64,000 nucleotides of DNA from an uncultured Alphaproteobacteria bacterium (GCA_944391485.1 CALXTQ010000006.1:1-64000); one strand, 5' to 3'; numbered from the stretch's first letter, positions 17,254-27,074 are shown. Numbers and translations are program-made. Notes: generated by a model not told the origin, from the sequence alone.

Positions 17254-17604
17254 CTAAACCTTTCGAATTACGGAAGTAATGACGCCCCAGACGGAAAACT
17301 GGTCTTCCGGACGGGGAAAAATAACAGGCGACGACGCGTCTTCGGCTTGAAGCCGGATTTTTCCGGCGTTGCGGCGGTACCGCCGGGCCAGTAAACGTCC
17401 GTTGAGCTCGGCAATAATCAGCCGGTTGTCTGTCGGGGGCAGGGAACGGTCAACAAGGAGAATGTCGCCGTCGAAAATTCCGGATTTTGCCAAAGCATTG
17501 CCGCGCATCCGCATGAAGTAGCAGGAAACGGGATGAACGGACAAATAGCGGTTTAAATCCAGATTGTTTTCGCCATAATCGCAGGCCGGAGAACCGAATG
17601 ACAT
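17254..17604 (-). CDS. umuD: UmuD'-like protein without cleavage arm or protease residues
   Basis: A 116-residue UmuD homologue. Aligned by eye to E. coli UmuD it begins exactly where RecA-stimulated self-cleavage leaves UmuD' (SPACDYGENNLDLNRYL matches SPAADYVEQRIDLNQLL). There is no N-terminal 24-residue arm; an in-frame stop lies only eight codons upstream of the ATG. The catalytic Ser in the GDSM motif is replaced: the segment reads RGNAL, with Ala37 at that place. The catalytic Lys is replaced by Arg74 in LLARRY. The fold core (SGIFDGDILLVD) is kept. It should therefore act directly as the UmuD' accessory subunit for UmuC without processing. Its control would then rest on transcription through the SOS box. 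Confidence 0.88.
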   Translation of the reverse strand: MSFGSPACDYGENNLDLNRYLSVHPVSCYFMRMRGNALAKSGIFDGDILLVDRSLPPTDNRLIIAELNGRLLARRYRRNAGKIRLQAEDASSPVIFPRPEDQFSVWGVITSVIRKV

Positions 17605-17619
17605 TTTTACCTCGCAAAT

Positions 17620-17634
17620 GTTCTTGTTTTGTTC
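17620..17634 (-). promoter_or_regulatory. LexA/SOS box (GTTC-N7-GTTC)
   Basis: GTTC at 17620-17623 and GTTC at 17631-17634 are separated by seven bases. This direct repeat is the LexA recognition site of alphaproteobacteria. It lies 16 bases upstream of the umuD ATG (minus strand), in position to block transcription of umuDC. Confidence 0.85.
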
Positions 17635-17679
17635 TTATGATAGGCAAAAAATTTTAAAAATCAATAATACTTTATATGG

Positions 17680-18651
17680 TTAGTCTTTTTCCCAGTTTTT
17701 GCCGGTAAAAACCGCCGCGGGGAGCGGACCGGTATTCGGAGCTTTTTCCGGCTGTTTGTGAAAACTGGTTTCTGACAGTTCTTTCATTAAGGCAATACGC
17801 TTTTCAGAAGACAGTCCGGGAATGGTATCTAAAAATAAAGAGGGATCGCCATAAATGTTGGGATCGTAAACAGCCTTAATGGCTGCGAGGCTTTCTTGAA
17901 AATTGTAGTTAACGGATATTTTGTTTTGCTTTTTTAGCTTGTTAATGTCTTTTCCTCTTTTTTGCAGGCTCTTTTCCCGATATTCAGAAATTGTAAGGGC
18001 AGATGTTTCTAAGATGGCTTTAAAAGAATCTCTAGCTATTTTTTGGCAAAGAGTCGGAGAGCGGGATAACGGATGTGCGTGGAACAGGGATAAATTTTTA
18101 AACTGTTGTTCAGTCATGTAAAAAGGATTTTGTTCGGTGTTTTTCATTTGTTTCCTGAGGTAGGGAGAGGCGTCTAAAAGCTGCATCATCATAAAGCAGG
18201 CAGTGCGGGCGTCGGCTTCCATAATGCAATCCTGGCTGATTTCCCGGATCCATGCTGAATAGGAAACGTAGCGGGAACAGGGCGCTTTTTGCCGAAGGTC
18301 ATTAATCGGTATTATGTCTGGGTTGGCATTGTATTGACGAGCATGAGTCAGTTCGTGTGCTAAAATACAGGCTAAACCTTTTATTCGGTCTTCTTCTGTT
18401 ATCAGAGGCCGTTCTTTATCCCGTTTTAATACGTTTGTGTTAAGAGTTATTTTATCTTTGGCAGTATTGTCGGGCGAGATTTCTCTGTAACAGCGTCCGG
18501 CTCTTCGCTTGTCTTGAATAATATGGATATTTTCGGCGGATATATTAAAAAAACGGCCGCGAGCATTTTCTAAAATTGTCTGACCGTAAGTCGTATTTTG
18601 TAATGTGTTCAGGGCTTGGCAAATATATTTTTCGAGCTCGGCTTGTTCCAT
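17680..18651 (-). CDS. Putative zinc metallopeptidase (DUF6782-like)
   Basis: A 323-residue soluble protein with an HELTHARQ zincin motif near residue 98 and a downstream acidic segment (DCIMEADARTACFMM) that could supply the third zinc ligand. The arrangement of HExxH followed by ExxA/D matches gluzincin-type putative peptidases annotated as DUF6782 in alphaproteobacteria. No signal peptide is visible, so it acts in the cytosol or is secreted by a non-Sec route. The C-terminus is Lys-rich. Substrate unknown. Monocistronic, divergent from the S66 peptidase gene. Confidence 0.6.
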   Translation of the reverse strand: MEQAELEKYICQALNTLQNTTYGQTILENARGRFFNISAENIHIIQDKRRAGRCYREISPDNTAKDKITLNTNVLKRDKERPLITEEDRIKGLACILAHELTHARQYNANPDIIPINDLRQKAPCSRYVSYSAWIREISQDCIMEADARTACFMMMQLLDASPYLRKQMKNTEQNPFYMTEQQFKNLSLFHAHPLSRSPTLCQKIARDSFKAILETSALTISEYREKSLQKRGKDINKLKKQNKISVNYNFQESLAAIKAVYDPNIYGDPSLFLDTIPGLSSEKRIALMKELSETSFHKQPEKAPNTGPLPAAVFTGKNWEKD

Positions 18652-18786
18652 TGATGACTCCTTTTATATAAATATAAACGAATAATTCATTTTTGTCAAA
18701 TAAAGGCTTTATTTTTGTCTAAACAATACGCTTGAATTTTTTCTGTTTCGTTTTAAACTTTAGAAAATTTTGAAAAGGAGAAAAAA

Positions 18787-19767
18787 ATGCAGAAAATTAT
18801 TCCGGAAAAACTGAAGGCGGGCGATGAGGTCAGGGTAATTGCTCCGGCGCGGGGTATCCGCATTATCGGAAAAGAATCGCGGGAGATTGCCGCCGAACGT
18901 TTCGCGGCGCTGGGTTTGAAGGTGACTTTTGGCAAAAACACTACCGATGAGAATTGGGATATGATGGGCTCTTCTCCGATTGAGGATAGAGTTTCCGATA
19001 TTCATGACGCGTTTGCCGACAAAAACGTAAAAGCTGTTTTTACCATTATCGGCGGTGCGAACTCCAATCAGCTACTGCCTTATCTGGATTACGGGCTGAT
19101 TGAAAACAATCCGAAGATTTTCTGCGGTTTTTCCGATATTACGGCCTTGCTTAACAGTATTTATGCCATGACCGGGCTGGAAACTTATTCCGGACCCCAT
19201 TACAGTTCGTTCGGCATGAAGCACGGTTTTGACTATACGCTGGAAAATATGCGGAAAATGCTGATGGGCAGCGGCGTGAACGAAGTTATGCCGTCGCGCG
19301 AATGGAGCGATGACCCGTGGTTTATTGATCAGGAAAAAAGAGAGTTTATCAAAAACGAGGGATACTGGCTTATTCATGGCGGAAAAGCCTCCGGAACCAT
19401 TGTCGGCGGCAACCTCGGAACGTTCAACCTGCTGTTGGGGACGCCGTTCCGCCCGGCTTTTGACGGAGATACCATTCTCTTTGCCGAAGATACGGAAGGG
19501 TGCGATATTGCTCAGTTTGAGCGCAATCTGCAGGCTCTGATATATCAGCCGGATTTCAAAAATGTGAAGGGGCTGGTGCTGGGACGCTTTCAGAAAGGGT
19601 CGAAAGTCAGCCGCGAACAGCTTGAGTTTGTTATAAATACCAAACGCGAGCTTAAAGACATTCCGGTCGTCGCAAATGTTGACTTTGGGCACAGCACGCC
19701 GCTGCTGACTATTCCGGTCGGCGGAACAGCGGAAATCAATGACGACAGGCTGGTGCTGAAAGATTGA
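18787..19767 (+). CDS. S66-family LD-carboxypeptidase / MccF-like peptidase
   Basis: A 326-residue S66 serine peptidase. The nucleophile lies in GFSDITALLN (Ser116), the Glu in LFAEDTEGCD and the His in VDFGHSTPLLTIP. The 326-residue length and the insert after residue 160 are closer to MccF, which detoxifies aminoacyl-nucleotide antibiotics such as microcin C, than to the peptidoglycan-recycling LdcA. Both are possible. A good ribosome site AAGGAG is at 18774-18779. A possible promoter (TTGAAT 18732, TAAACT 18754) lies in the intergenic region. A GNAT gene follows with two bases between. Confidence 0.85.
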   Translation: MQKIIPEKLKAGDEVRVIAPARGIRIIGKESREIAAERFAALGLKVTFGKNTTDENWDMMGSSPIEDRVSDIHDAFADKNVKAVFTIIGGANSNQLLPYLDYGLIENNPKIFCGFSDITALLNSIYAMTGLETYSGPHYSSFGMKHGFDYTLENMRKMLMGSGVNEVMPSREWSDDPWFIDQEKREFIKNEGYWLIHGGKASGTIVGGNLGTFNLLLGTPFRPAFDGDTILFAEDTEGCDIAQFERNLQALIYQPDFKNVKGLVLGRFQKGSKVSREQLEFVINTKRELKDIPVVANVDFGHSTPLLTIPVGGTAEINDDRLVLKD

Positions 19768-19769
19768 AC

Positions 19770-20291
19770 ATGAGCATTATTATCAGAAAAGAAGAGCCGG
19801 CAGATTATGCCGAAGTTAAAAATGTGGTCAAAATGGCATTTGCCACGGCGGCAAACGCGGACGGCGGCGAACATCATCTGGTTGAGCGTCTGCGCGGCGG
19901 CGCCGCTTTTGTTCCCGAACTGTCGCTGGTAGCCGAAAGCAACGGCAAAATTGTCGGGCATATTCTGTTTACCAAACTGAAACTGCATGGTACGGAGCAG
20001 CTTGCCTTGGCGCCGCTGTCCGTGCTGCCGGAATTTCAGCGTCAGGGAATTGGCAGAAAACTGATTGCGGCCGGACATGAGGCCGCTAGAAAGAAAGGCT
20101 TTGATGCCGTTGTCGTTTTGGGAAACCCGAAAGTTTACGGCAGCTCGGGATATAAACCGGCAAGGCTTTGGAAAATCAGCTCTCCGTTTGAGGCGCCGGA
20201 CGCTTATTTTATGGTCTGCGAACTGAAAAAAGGAGCATTGCCCGTTAAAGAAGGATGCGTGGAGTATGCTGAGGAATTTGGCATTTTTTAA
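19770..20291 (+). CDS. GNAT N-acetyltransferase
   Basis: A 173-residue GNAT-fold enzyme. The acetyl-CoA motif A reads LSVLPEFQRQGIGRKLI, and the C-terminal strand has VVVLGNPKVYGSSGYKPA, typical of the YhbS-like subgroup. It starts two bases after the stop of the S66 peptidase, so translation is coupled and both probably serve one detoxification or recycling task. MccF and acetyltransferases (as in MccE) are both microcin C resistance functions, a link worth noting but not proven. A TTG six bases upstream is a less likely start. Confidence 0.85.
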   Translation: MSIIIRKEEPADYAEVKNVVKMAFATAANADGGEHHLVERLRGGAAFVPELSLVAESNGKIVGHILFTKLKLHGTEQLALAPLSVLPEFQRQGIGRKLIAAGHEAARKKGFDAVVVLGNPKVYGSSGYKPARLWKISSPFEAPDAYFMVCELKKGALPVKEGCVEYAEEFGIF

Positions 20292-20315
20292 CCGTATATA
20301 ACGGAACGGAAATAA

Positions 20316-20341
20316 AAAAGCCCCGGTTTCCCGGGGCTTTT
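20316..20341. terminator. Bidirectional terminator between GNAT and RND operon
   Basis: AAAAGCCCCGG / CCGGGGCTTTT stem with a 4-base loop. It lies between two convergent genes, five bases before the RND permease stop, and serves both strands. Confidence 0.92.
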
Positions 20342-20345
20342 GGTT

Positions 20346-23300
20346 TTAGGAGTTCTTGTTTTTCCATTTGTAGGTATTCTCGCGCCAGGTTTGGAAGAGA
20401 ATGTACAACAGCGGAATAACAATCAGACCGGCGGCCGTTCCCAGCAGCATTCCGTAAAATACCGGAACGCCGATGGCAATTCGACTGGCCGCGCCGGCGC
20501 CAGTGGCCACAATCATCGGCAGAACACCCAGAATGAACGTGAAGGCCGTCATCAATACGGCGCGGAAACGCTCTTTGGTGCCGACGGTTGCCGCTTTAAT
20601 GATTGAGGAGCCTTTTTCTCTTTCTTCTTTGGAGAATTCGACAATCAAAATGGCGTTTTTGGCAGCCAGACCAACCAGTAGGATTAATCCCAGCTGAGCG
20701 TAAATACTCAGCGACAGACCGGTTATGAATAATCCCAGCAACGCGCCGAGCATGGCAACCGAAACCGAGGTCAGAACCGGAAGCGGGGTTGACCAGCTTT
20801 CATATTGGGCCACCAGAAACAGATAAGCAAAGGTCATGGCCAGAACAATCAGATAGCCGATCTGACCGCTGCTGGATTTTTCCTGATAGCTCATGCCCGA
20901 CCAGTCGTAGCTGAAGCCGTTTGGCAGAGTTTTGGACAGATTTTCCAGAGCGCCCATGGCCTGACCGGTACTTGACGCCTGATTCTGAACAGCCGTGATC
21001 GAAGCGCTCGGATACTGGTTGTAGCGGGTAACGACGCGCGGTGCCAGAACTTTTTTCATGGAGATAACGGATTCAAGCGGAACCATTTCGCCGTTTTGGT
21101 TCTGGACATGCAGTTTTTTCAGGCTTTCCAGATCTTTTCGATACTGCCAGTCGGCCTGGATCATAACCTTGTTAACCTGTGTTCCGAAGTTTACGTCGTT
21201 TACATAGCTTGAACCAAGGTAGTTCTGTAGAACATCATAGATGCTGCCGATGCTGACTTTCATTGCCTCGGCCTTTTCGCGGTCGATGGTAATGTAATAA
21301 TTCGGCGTTTGGGCCGTGTAGGTCGTGTAGGCATACATGATGTTGGGATCCTGGTTTATTTTGGCCAGGAAGCCCTTCAACGCAGCTTCCAGCTTTTGCG
21401 GATCGTTGGAGTTCAGCGACTGCAGGCGGTAATCCATACCACCGCTCATGCCCAGACCCATGATCGCAGGCGGTTCAAACAGCTGGATTTCAGCCTCGGG
21501 CATGCCGGCGACTTTGGCACGGATTTTGTTGAGGATATTGGTCGAATATAATTCTTCTCCCTTACGCTCGTTCCAGGGGTGCAGCGTGATAATGCCCATG
21601 GCGACGTTTTCTCCGGAACCGCCGATCATGCTGACGCCGATGACGTTCATGATGTTGTCGACGCCCGGCTCCTCTTTGATCAGAGGATAAATCTTGTCGA
21701 CAAATTCCTGCGTGCGGTTACGGGTCGCGCCTTCCGGCAGCTGGATGTTCATGAAAATAACGCCCTGATCCTCAGACGGAATAAATGATGTCTGGCTGAT
21801 GTGGAGAAAGCTTCCCACACCGGCAAACAGCAGAATCATGAACAGGAAGATTACGCTGACCTTGCGTCCCAAGAGGCCGACGACGGAAGCATAACGGTCG
21901 CGGGAGCGGTTGATGAAGCGGTTGAACCAGAACAGCGGACCCGTCTGAGCCGGTTTGAACGGACGCAGCAGCGTCGCGCACAATGCCGGAGACAATGTCA
22001 GCGCATTGACGGCTGAAAAGGCGACCGAAGTTGAGATAGCTATCGCGAACTGTTTATAAATCTGTCCGGTAATGCCGCCCAGAAAGCCGACCGGCACAAA
22101 GATGGCCAGAAGAACCAGCGTTGTCGCGATAACGGCGCTGGAAACCTGTTCCATGGCTTTGATGGTCGCCTCTTTCGGCGAGAGCTTTTCGCTTTCCATC
22201 AGGAACAAAACGCGTTCCACGACCACGATCGCGTCGTCCACCACCAGACCGATGGCCAGAACCAGACCGAACAGGGTCATCATGTTCAGGCTGTATCCCA
22301 TGGCCAGCATGACGGCAAAAGTTGCAAAAATGGAAACCGGAATGGTCAGGGTCGGAACCAAAGTAGAGCGCCAGTCCTGCAAAAAGATATAACAAACGAA
22401 AATAACTAGGGCGAAAGTCAAAATCAGCGTGAAGACAACTTCTTCAATGGAGGCTTTGATGTATTCGGTCGAATCGTAACCGATGGTGTAGGTGATATCC
22501 TCAGGAAAACGCTGCGACAAACGCTCTATTTCGGCTTTTACGCCGGCCATGGCATCCAGAGCGTTGGCGCCGGCTAGCTGGTTGATGGCGATGGCGACGT
22601 TCGGTGCGCCGTTGAATTTTGAGGTTGCGTGATAATCTTCTTCGCCGACTTCAACGCGGGCAATGTCTTTTAAATAAACCAGACCGCCTTGTTCTGCTGT
22701 GCGAACAATAATGTTTTTGAAGTCTTCAACTTCATTGATACGCCCCTGCGTCTGCAGCGTATATACCATTTGCTGGGTGCCGTCGCCTGGCATGGCGCCG
22801 ATGCTGCCCAAAGAAGGCTGATAGTTCTGTCCCTCGATAGCCGCCTTAATGGTGCTGATCGGGATGTTTAGAGCCGTGATTTTGTCGGCATCCAGCCAGA
22901 CGCGCATGCTCATGCGGGAAGAATAAACGTTGACTTCGCCGACGCCGGCAACGCGGCTCAGGCTGTCTTTGATGTTGTTCTGAACGTAGTCTGCCAGTTC
23001 CAGCTGAGAATAGGTATTGTTCGGCGAAAGAAGGCTGATAAAGCCCAGCATGTTGGACGAACGGCTTTTTACCGTCAGACCCTGTCTGGTTACTTCCGTC
23101 GGCAGTTTTGAGGTCGCCTGTTGAATGCGGTTCTGGACTTTAACCTGCGCCATATCCCGGTCAACACCGACCTTAAAAGTAACCGTCAGCTGGTAGGATG
23201 AGTTTTCGGATGACGAACTCATATACAACATGTCTTCAACGCCGTTGATTTCCTCTTCAAGCGGAATACCGATGGTTTTTGCGACAACTTCGGCGCTGGC

Positions 23301-23456
23301 GCCGGGGTAAGACGCCGAAACCACAACTTCGGGAGGCGTGATTTCGGGATAAAGCGAAATCGGCAGCGAGAAAACAGAGATAACGCCGGCGAGAGTCAAC
23401 ACAATGGAGATAACCATCGCGAAGCGCGGGCGCTCAATGAAAATGCGGGAAAACAT
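20346..23456 (-). CDS. acrB: RND multidrug efflux permease (AcrB/MexB family)
   Basis: A 1036-residue inner-membrane proton-driven pump of normal HAE1 length. The N-terminus [20 protein letters not shown] is typical. Helix 4 carries [15 protein letters not shown] with the paired Asp of the proton relay, and the porter and docking domains follow in the usual order. It takes drugs from the periplasm and inner leaflet and exports them through a TolC-type channel. The adaptor gene lies three bases upstream and the TetR regulator before it. No outer membrane channel gene is present, so the pump must use one encoded elsewhere. Confidence 0.95.
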   Translation of the reverse strand: MFSRIFIERPRFAMVISIVLTLAGVISVFSLPISLYPEITPPEVVVSASYPGASAEVVAKTIGIPLEEEINGVEDMLYMSSSSENSSYQLTVTFKVGVDRDMAQVKVQNRIQQATSKLPTEVTRQGLTVKSRSSNMLGFISLLSPNNTYSQLELADYVQNNIKDSLSRVAGVGEVNVYSSRMSMRVWLDADKITALNIPISTIKAAIEGQNYQPSLGSIGAMPGDGTQQMVYTLQTQGRINEVEDFKNIIVRTAEQGGLVYLKDIARVEVGEEDYHATSKFNGAPNVAIAINQLAGANALDAMAGVKAEIERLSQRFPEDITYTIGYDSTEYIKASIEEVVFTLILTFALVIFVCYIFLQDWRSTLVPTLTIPVSIFATFAVMLAMGYSLNMMTLFGLVLAIGLVVDDAIVVVERVLFLMESEKLSPKEATIKAMEQVSSAVIATTLVLLAIFVPVGFLGGITGQIYKQFAIAISTSVAFSAVNALTLSPALCATLLRPFKPAQTGPLFWFNRFINRSRDRYASVVGLLGRKVSVIFLFMILLFAGVGSFLHISQTSFIPSEDQGVIFMNIQLPEGATRNRTQEFVDKIYPLIKEEPGVDNIMNVIGVSMIGGSGENVAMGIITLHPWNERKGEELYSTNILNKIRAKVAGMPEAEIQLFEPPAIMGLGMSGGMDYRLQSLNSNDPQKLEAALKGFLAKINQDPNIMYAYTTYTAQTPNYYITIDREKAEAMKVSIGSIYDVLQNYLGSSYVNDVNFGTQVNKVMIQADWQYRKDLESLKKLHVQNQNGEMVPLESVISMKKVLAPRVVTRYNQYPSASITAVQNQASSTGQAMGALENLSKTLPNGFSYDWSGMSYQEKSSSGQIGYLIVLAMTFAYLFLVAQYESWSTPLPVLTSVSVAMLGALLGLFITGLSLSIYAQLGLILLVGLAAKNAILIVEFSKEEREKGSSIIKAATVGTKERFRAVLMTAFTFILGVLPMIVATGAGAASRIAIGVPVFYGMLLGTAAGLIVIPLLYILFQTWRENTYKWKNKNS

Positions 23457-23459
23457 TAC

Positions 23460-24626
23460 TTATTTAACCTCCTCGGCAACCGCCGGAATCTCTCCGGCTT
23501 TTACTTTCTGTCCTGCGTTTACTTTCTGCAGACCCTGGATAATGACGCGGTCCTGCGGAGAAAGTCCTTCCAGCACAATCTGTTTGTCGTCAAGCGTGTC
23601 GCCGAGAACAACGCGTTTTTCTTCGGCAATGCCGTCTTCTCCGACAACCATGACGTAGTTGCCGTGTTCATCCTGCGCGATGGAAGCCTGCGGCACCAAA
23701 AGCGCCAGCTTGTCTTCTTTGCTGCCGATGCGGATGTCTACGTAGTTGCCCGGAATCAGAAGGCTGTCTTTGTTGTTGTATTCGGCATAAACCGCAATTG
23801 TCGCCGTATCCGAATTGATTTCGTTGTCGGTAAAGCGCGATTTTAGGTGATTGACCAGTACTTTGCCGTTGGGCAGAACCAGTTCGGTCTTTATGGAACC
23901 GCTGCCGTGCATGAGTTTTTGCTCGCGCATGTTCAGAAAGTCTTTGTCGGAGACGGAAAAAGCCACGCGGATGGGGTCTGTCTGCACAATGCGGGCGAGG
24001 TTCTGGGTCGTTGAGTTAACATAGTTTCCTTCCGTAACCAGAGCTTTGCCGATATAACCGGTGATCGGCGCTTTGATTTCCGTATAGTCCAGGTCGATTT
24101 TGGCGAGGTCAAGATTGGCTTCAGCCTGGGCAACTGCCGCTTTAGCCTGAAGATAACTGCTTTCGGAAGTATCAAGAGTGGCTTTGGAAGCGTAGTTCTG
24201 GCTACTCAGGGATTTCTGACGCTTGTAGTCGCGTTCCGCGCGGACAAGGTTGGCCTTGGCGCTGTCCAGTTCCGCTTTGCGGAGTTCGACATTGGCAAGG
24301 TAACGTTTTTGCTCGATGATAAACAATATGTCGCCTTCGTTGACAAGAGATCCCTCCTGAAACAGAACTTTTTCAACATAGCCTGTTACCTGAGGACGCA
24401 GATCGACGGCCTTGATTGCCTCAACATGTCCGATATAGCTTGTTTTGGGAGAAATGTTCTGCTGAGAAACCGTCTGCACCAGAACGTACGGCTCGCCGGC
24501 CGCGCCCGCCATAGACGGCATTTGCGGCGTCAGCTTGCTTTTCAGATACCAGCCGGCCGCACCGCACAACAGAAAAATACCCACTTGTTTAAGAACTTTG
24601 CGATTACTTACTTTACCTAATTTCAT
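23460..24626 (-). CDS. acrA: Periplasmic adaptor (membrane fusion protein) of RND pump
   Basis: A 388-residue AcrA/MexA-type adaptor. There is an N-terminal membrane segment (VGIFLLCGAAGWYL) without a lipobox Cys in place. Then come the biotinyl-lipoyl half-motif VDLRPQVTGYVEKVLFQEGSLV, a coiled-coil hairpin (AELDSAKANLVRAERDYKRQ) and the return half-motif IKAPITGYIGKALVTEGNYV. C-terminal beta-barrel and membrane-proximal domains complete it. It bridges the RND pump and an outer membrane channel. Middle gene of a three-gene operon, one base after the regulator's stop. Confidence 0.94.
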   Translation of the reverse strand: MKLGKVSNRKVLKQVGIFLLCGAAGWYLKSKLTPQMPSMAGAAGEPYVLVQTVSQQNISPKTSYIGHVEAIKAVDLRPQVTGYVEKVLFQEGSLVNEGDILFIIEQKRYLANVELRKAELDSAKANLVRAERDYKRQKSLSSQNYASKATLDTSESSYLQAKAAVAQAEANLDLAKIDLDYTEIKAPITGYIGKALVTEGNYVNSTTQNLARIVQTDPIRVAFSVSDKDFLNMREQKLMHGSGSIKTELVLPNGKVLVNHLKSRFTDNEINSDTATIAVYAEYNNKDSLLIPGNYVDIRIGSKEDKLALLVPQASIAQDEHGNYVMVVGEDGIAEEKRVVLGDTLDDKQIVLEGLSPQDRVIIQGLQKVNAGQKVKAGEIPAVAEEVK

Positions 24627-24627
24627 T

Positions 24628-25248
24628 TTAAGACCTTTCGTCTTTCAGACCTCTAATTAAACAATCAAAACTTTTGCCAAAAAGCTCGGGAAATCCAGCA
24701 ACGGCGTTGTTGCTTATGGAATAATTCAACATGCCCGTCCACAGGCTGAACACCGTAACGGCCATTTGATCGAGATTTATATCTGGTGATATTTCTCCAC
24801 TTTTTTGCGCATTAGTCAATGCTTCTTTTATTTTTTTTATGGGAAAATCTCTGATTTCTTTAACCGAACCGCCTATTTTGTTGAACAATGTTTCCGACCA
24901 TTCCATCTGGAATATGATAAAAAACAAAAATTTCCGGTATTCCGAGTTGTCTTTTATCAGCTCGGCGTCATACAAAAAATAGGCTTTCAGATCATCAAGA
25001 CTCGTTATCTCGGGAACTTTCTGGCTGATGATCTCGTTTGCCCGGTAAAAAGCCTCTTTCATCAGGGTGGTGATGATGTCGGGTTTATTGCGAAAATGCC
25101 AGTAAACAGCGCCTTTGGTCAGGTTGATGCGCTTGGCGATCTCGTCAAAGGTTGTTTTAGAGTAGCCTTTTTCGCAGAAAATATCCAATGCGGAACGCAT
25201 GATGGCCAGTCTGGTCAGCTCCGCTTCTTCTTTTGTTCTTCTTGCCAT
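24628..25248 (-). CDS. acrR: TetR-family repressor (AcrR-like)
   Basis: A 206-residue TetR regulator. The N-terminal helix-turn-helix reads FDEIAKRINLTKGAVYWHFRNK, the classical AcrR/TtgR recognition helix. The C-terminal ligand domain is all-helical. It is the first gene of the efflux operon rather than divergent, so it would repress its own synthesis together with the pump through the palindrome at 25272-25293. Ligand binding should relieve repression. Confidence 0.93.
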   Translation of the reverse strand: MARRTKEEAELTRLAIMRSALDIFCEKGYSKTTFDEIAKRINLTKGAVYWHFRNKPDIITTLMKEAFYRANEIISQKVPEITSLDDLKAYFLYDAELIKDNSEYRKFLFFIIFQMEWSETLFNKIGGSVKEIRDFPIKKIKEALTNAQKSGEISPDINLDQMAVTVFSLWTGMLNYSISNNAVAGFPELFGKSFDCLIRGLKDERS

Positions 25249-25271
25249 TAACCGTTATTCCGTTAAAATAT

Positions 25272-25293
25272 ATACATGCAAGCAGGTATGTAT
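25272..25293 (-). promoter_or_regulatory. Likely AcrR operator with -10 box
   Basis: An imperfect 22-base palindrome with ATACAT at one end and ATGTAT at the other, 24 bases upstream of the acrR ATG. It resembles TtgR/AcrR operators in its TACAT...GTATG core. On the minus strand a TATATT hexamer (25266-25271) abuts it and is a plausible -10 box. A -35 was not identified. Confidence 0.6.
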
Positions 25294-25454
25294 CTTATTT
25301 TTTTTCAATAATCAAGCAAAAAATTTAAAAAGTGAGCAGATTTTTGGAGCAGAATACTGAATAAAGCCGGATTGTTTCTGTTTTTTTACGGATACCGAAG
25401 AGGACCGCCATGCCGGCCTTGCCGGCAAAGGTGGAAAAAGGCATTGGACGGGGA

Positions 25455-27074
25455 TTAATTCTGTTTTTTGCGACAGCCGGCAAAAAGATCCAGCCCGCTT
25501 TGATAAACGCTGCTTTGTATTCCAGCAAATCCCAGAACCGAATGGAAAATGTTGTCGTGCGAGAAGGGCTGGGACAGTTTGTTTTCCATGCAGGCTCTGT
25601 CGATACCAAAACTCTGCAGCGTTTCATCGGAAGCCCAGATTAGCAGCGGAACGTCTTTTTGGACTTTCGGAGCTGTGTCATAAGGCGCCGCGTGCAGGTA
25701 AATGCCGTTTTCTCCCAAAGATTCGCCGTGATCCGACGAATAAAGGAGCATTATGTTGTATTCATCCGCCAGTGTTTTGAGTTCGTTGATAAGACGGCTT
25801 AAAAATTCACTGGTATAATAGATCGTGTTGTCGTAGGTGTTGATAAGTTCCTGTCTGCCGCAGCTGGAAAGAACTTCTGTTTTGCAGGTGTCTTTATAGA
25901 TTTCTGCCGACCGGGGATAATGAGCGTAGTAGGCCGGGCCGTGGCTGCCGGTCTGATGCATGACAATGGCCGTATCTTTGTCTGTCGAGCGAATTTTTTC
26001 GGTTAGGTTGGTCAGCAGGATTTCATCAAAACAGCTTTTTTGGGTGCAGAAGTCTTCCAGTTCGACGCGGTCGCAGTTGTTTTGGCAGCCGGTATTGTTT
26101 TCCCGCCAGATGACCTTGTAACCGGTTTTGCTTAAGACGTCGAGCATATTTTCGGTGTATTCTTCCGACCCTATTTTGAAGTTCTGCCGCCCGTCTTTGG
26201 AAAACATGCAGGGCACGGCTACCGCCGTCGAGGTGCCGCAAGCAGTAACATCACGGAAATACAAAAGCTCGTCTTTATGGATGTCCAGCGGAGCGTTGGT
26301 GGGGCGATGGTAGCCGCGCAGAGAAAAGTTTGCGGCTCTGGCTGTCTCTCCGACGACAAGAATGATCAGGTTTTTTTTGTCATTGTTCCAGTATTTTTTT
26401 ATGACGGCATCATCGGCGATGGTAACAAAAGGATGATCCGCTTTGCGCCGCATCTTAAAAACAGAAATGGAGGCGCTTATGTAGTTGACCGGGATCAGGT
26501 AATATTTGGCATCGCGATGGTTATGAAAAAAGTCGTCCGTCGCGCGGTATCCGCCGAGCATAATACCTCCTGCCGCCGCGAGCGAAATGACAAGCAGCGC
26601 GGCTTTGTTGACGAGAACCGATCTGATATCGGAAATTATGATGTTGGTTTTGCAGATGAGAAATGATGGCAGGAGGCCGAAAAACAGAACAAATATGCCC
26701 ATTCTGAGACCGAGAAGGTCCTGAACCTCGTATACGTCGGTTCGCAGTGTGTTGAGCATCATGACTTTGTCAACCGGCGTATGATAGGTGATCATAAAAT
26801 AGAAAACAAATGAGTTGACAAGCGCAAAGGCAATGCTGAGCGGTTTGACCGTGTGTTTGAAAAACAGCAGCGTGCAGCAGGCGATGAGGATGAAGTAGGT
26901 GCAAAGCGTGGCCGCGGTCATGAAGACCACGCCGGAATTTATGTCATAAAGCTTTTTGAAAAAAGCATAATTGTATGTCGCCAGCAGAAACAGGGCGTAA
27001 AACAGAGTGTAATTCCAGAGCGTGGTTTCAAAAAAATATTTTTGCTTAAAAAAGCGGGCCAGTTTTTTTAGCAT
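25455..27074 (-). CDS. eptA: Phosphoethanolamine-lipid A transferase, EptA-type
   Basis: A 539-residue inner membrane enzyme with five N-terminal transmembrane helices and a periplasmic sulfatase-fold domain. The nucleophile is Thr244 in VVGETARAANFSL. Zinc and substrate residues occur in HQTGSHGP and SSDHGESLGENG. Several Cys (CQNNC, CTQKSC, CGRQ) form the disulfides typical of the family. It transfers phosphoethanolamine to lipid A and lowers polymyxin binding. It is the last gene of the pgm-to-eptA run, 14 bases after hdaA, which is an unusual place for a stress-induced envelope gene. Confidence 0.93.
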   Translation of the reverse strand: MLKKLARFFKQKYFFETTLWNYTLFYALFLLATYNYAFFKKLYDINSGVVFMTAATLCTYFILIACCTLLFFKHTVKPLSIAFALVNSFVFYFMITYHTPVDKVMMLNTLRTDVYEVQDLLGLRMGIFVLFFGLLPSFLICKTNIIISDIRSVLVNKAALLVISLAAAGGIMLGGYRATDDFFHNHRDAKYYLIPVNYISASISVFKMRRKADHPFVTIADDAVIKKYWNNDKKNLIILVVGETARAANFSLRGYHRPTNAPLDIHKDELLYFRDVTACGTSTAVAVPCMFSKDGRQNFKIGSEEYTENMLDVLSKTGYKVIWRENNTGCQNNCDRVELEDFCTQKSCFDEILLTNLTEKIRSTDKDTAIVMHQTGSHGPAYYAHYPRSAEIYKDTCKTEVLSSCGRQELINTYDNTIYYTSEFLSRLINELKTLADEYNIMLLYSSDHGESLGENGIYLHAAPYDTAPKVQKDVPLLIWASDETLQSFGIDRACMENKLSQPFSHDNIFHSVLGFAGIQSSVYQSGLDLFAGCRKKQN

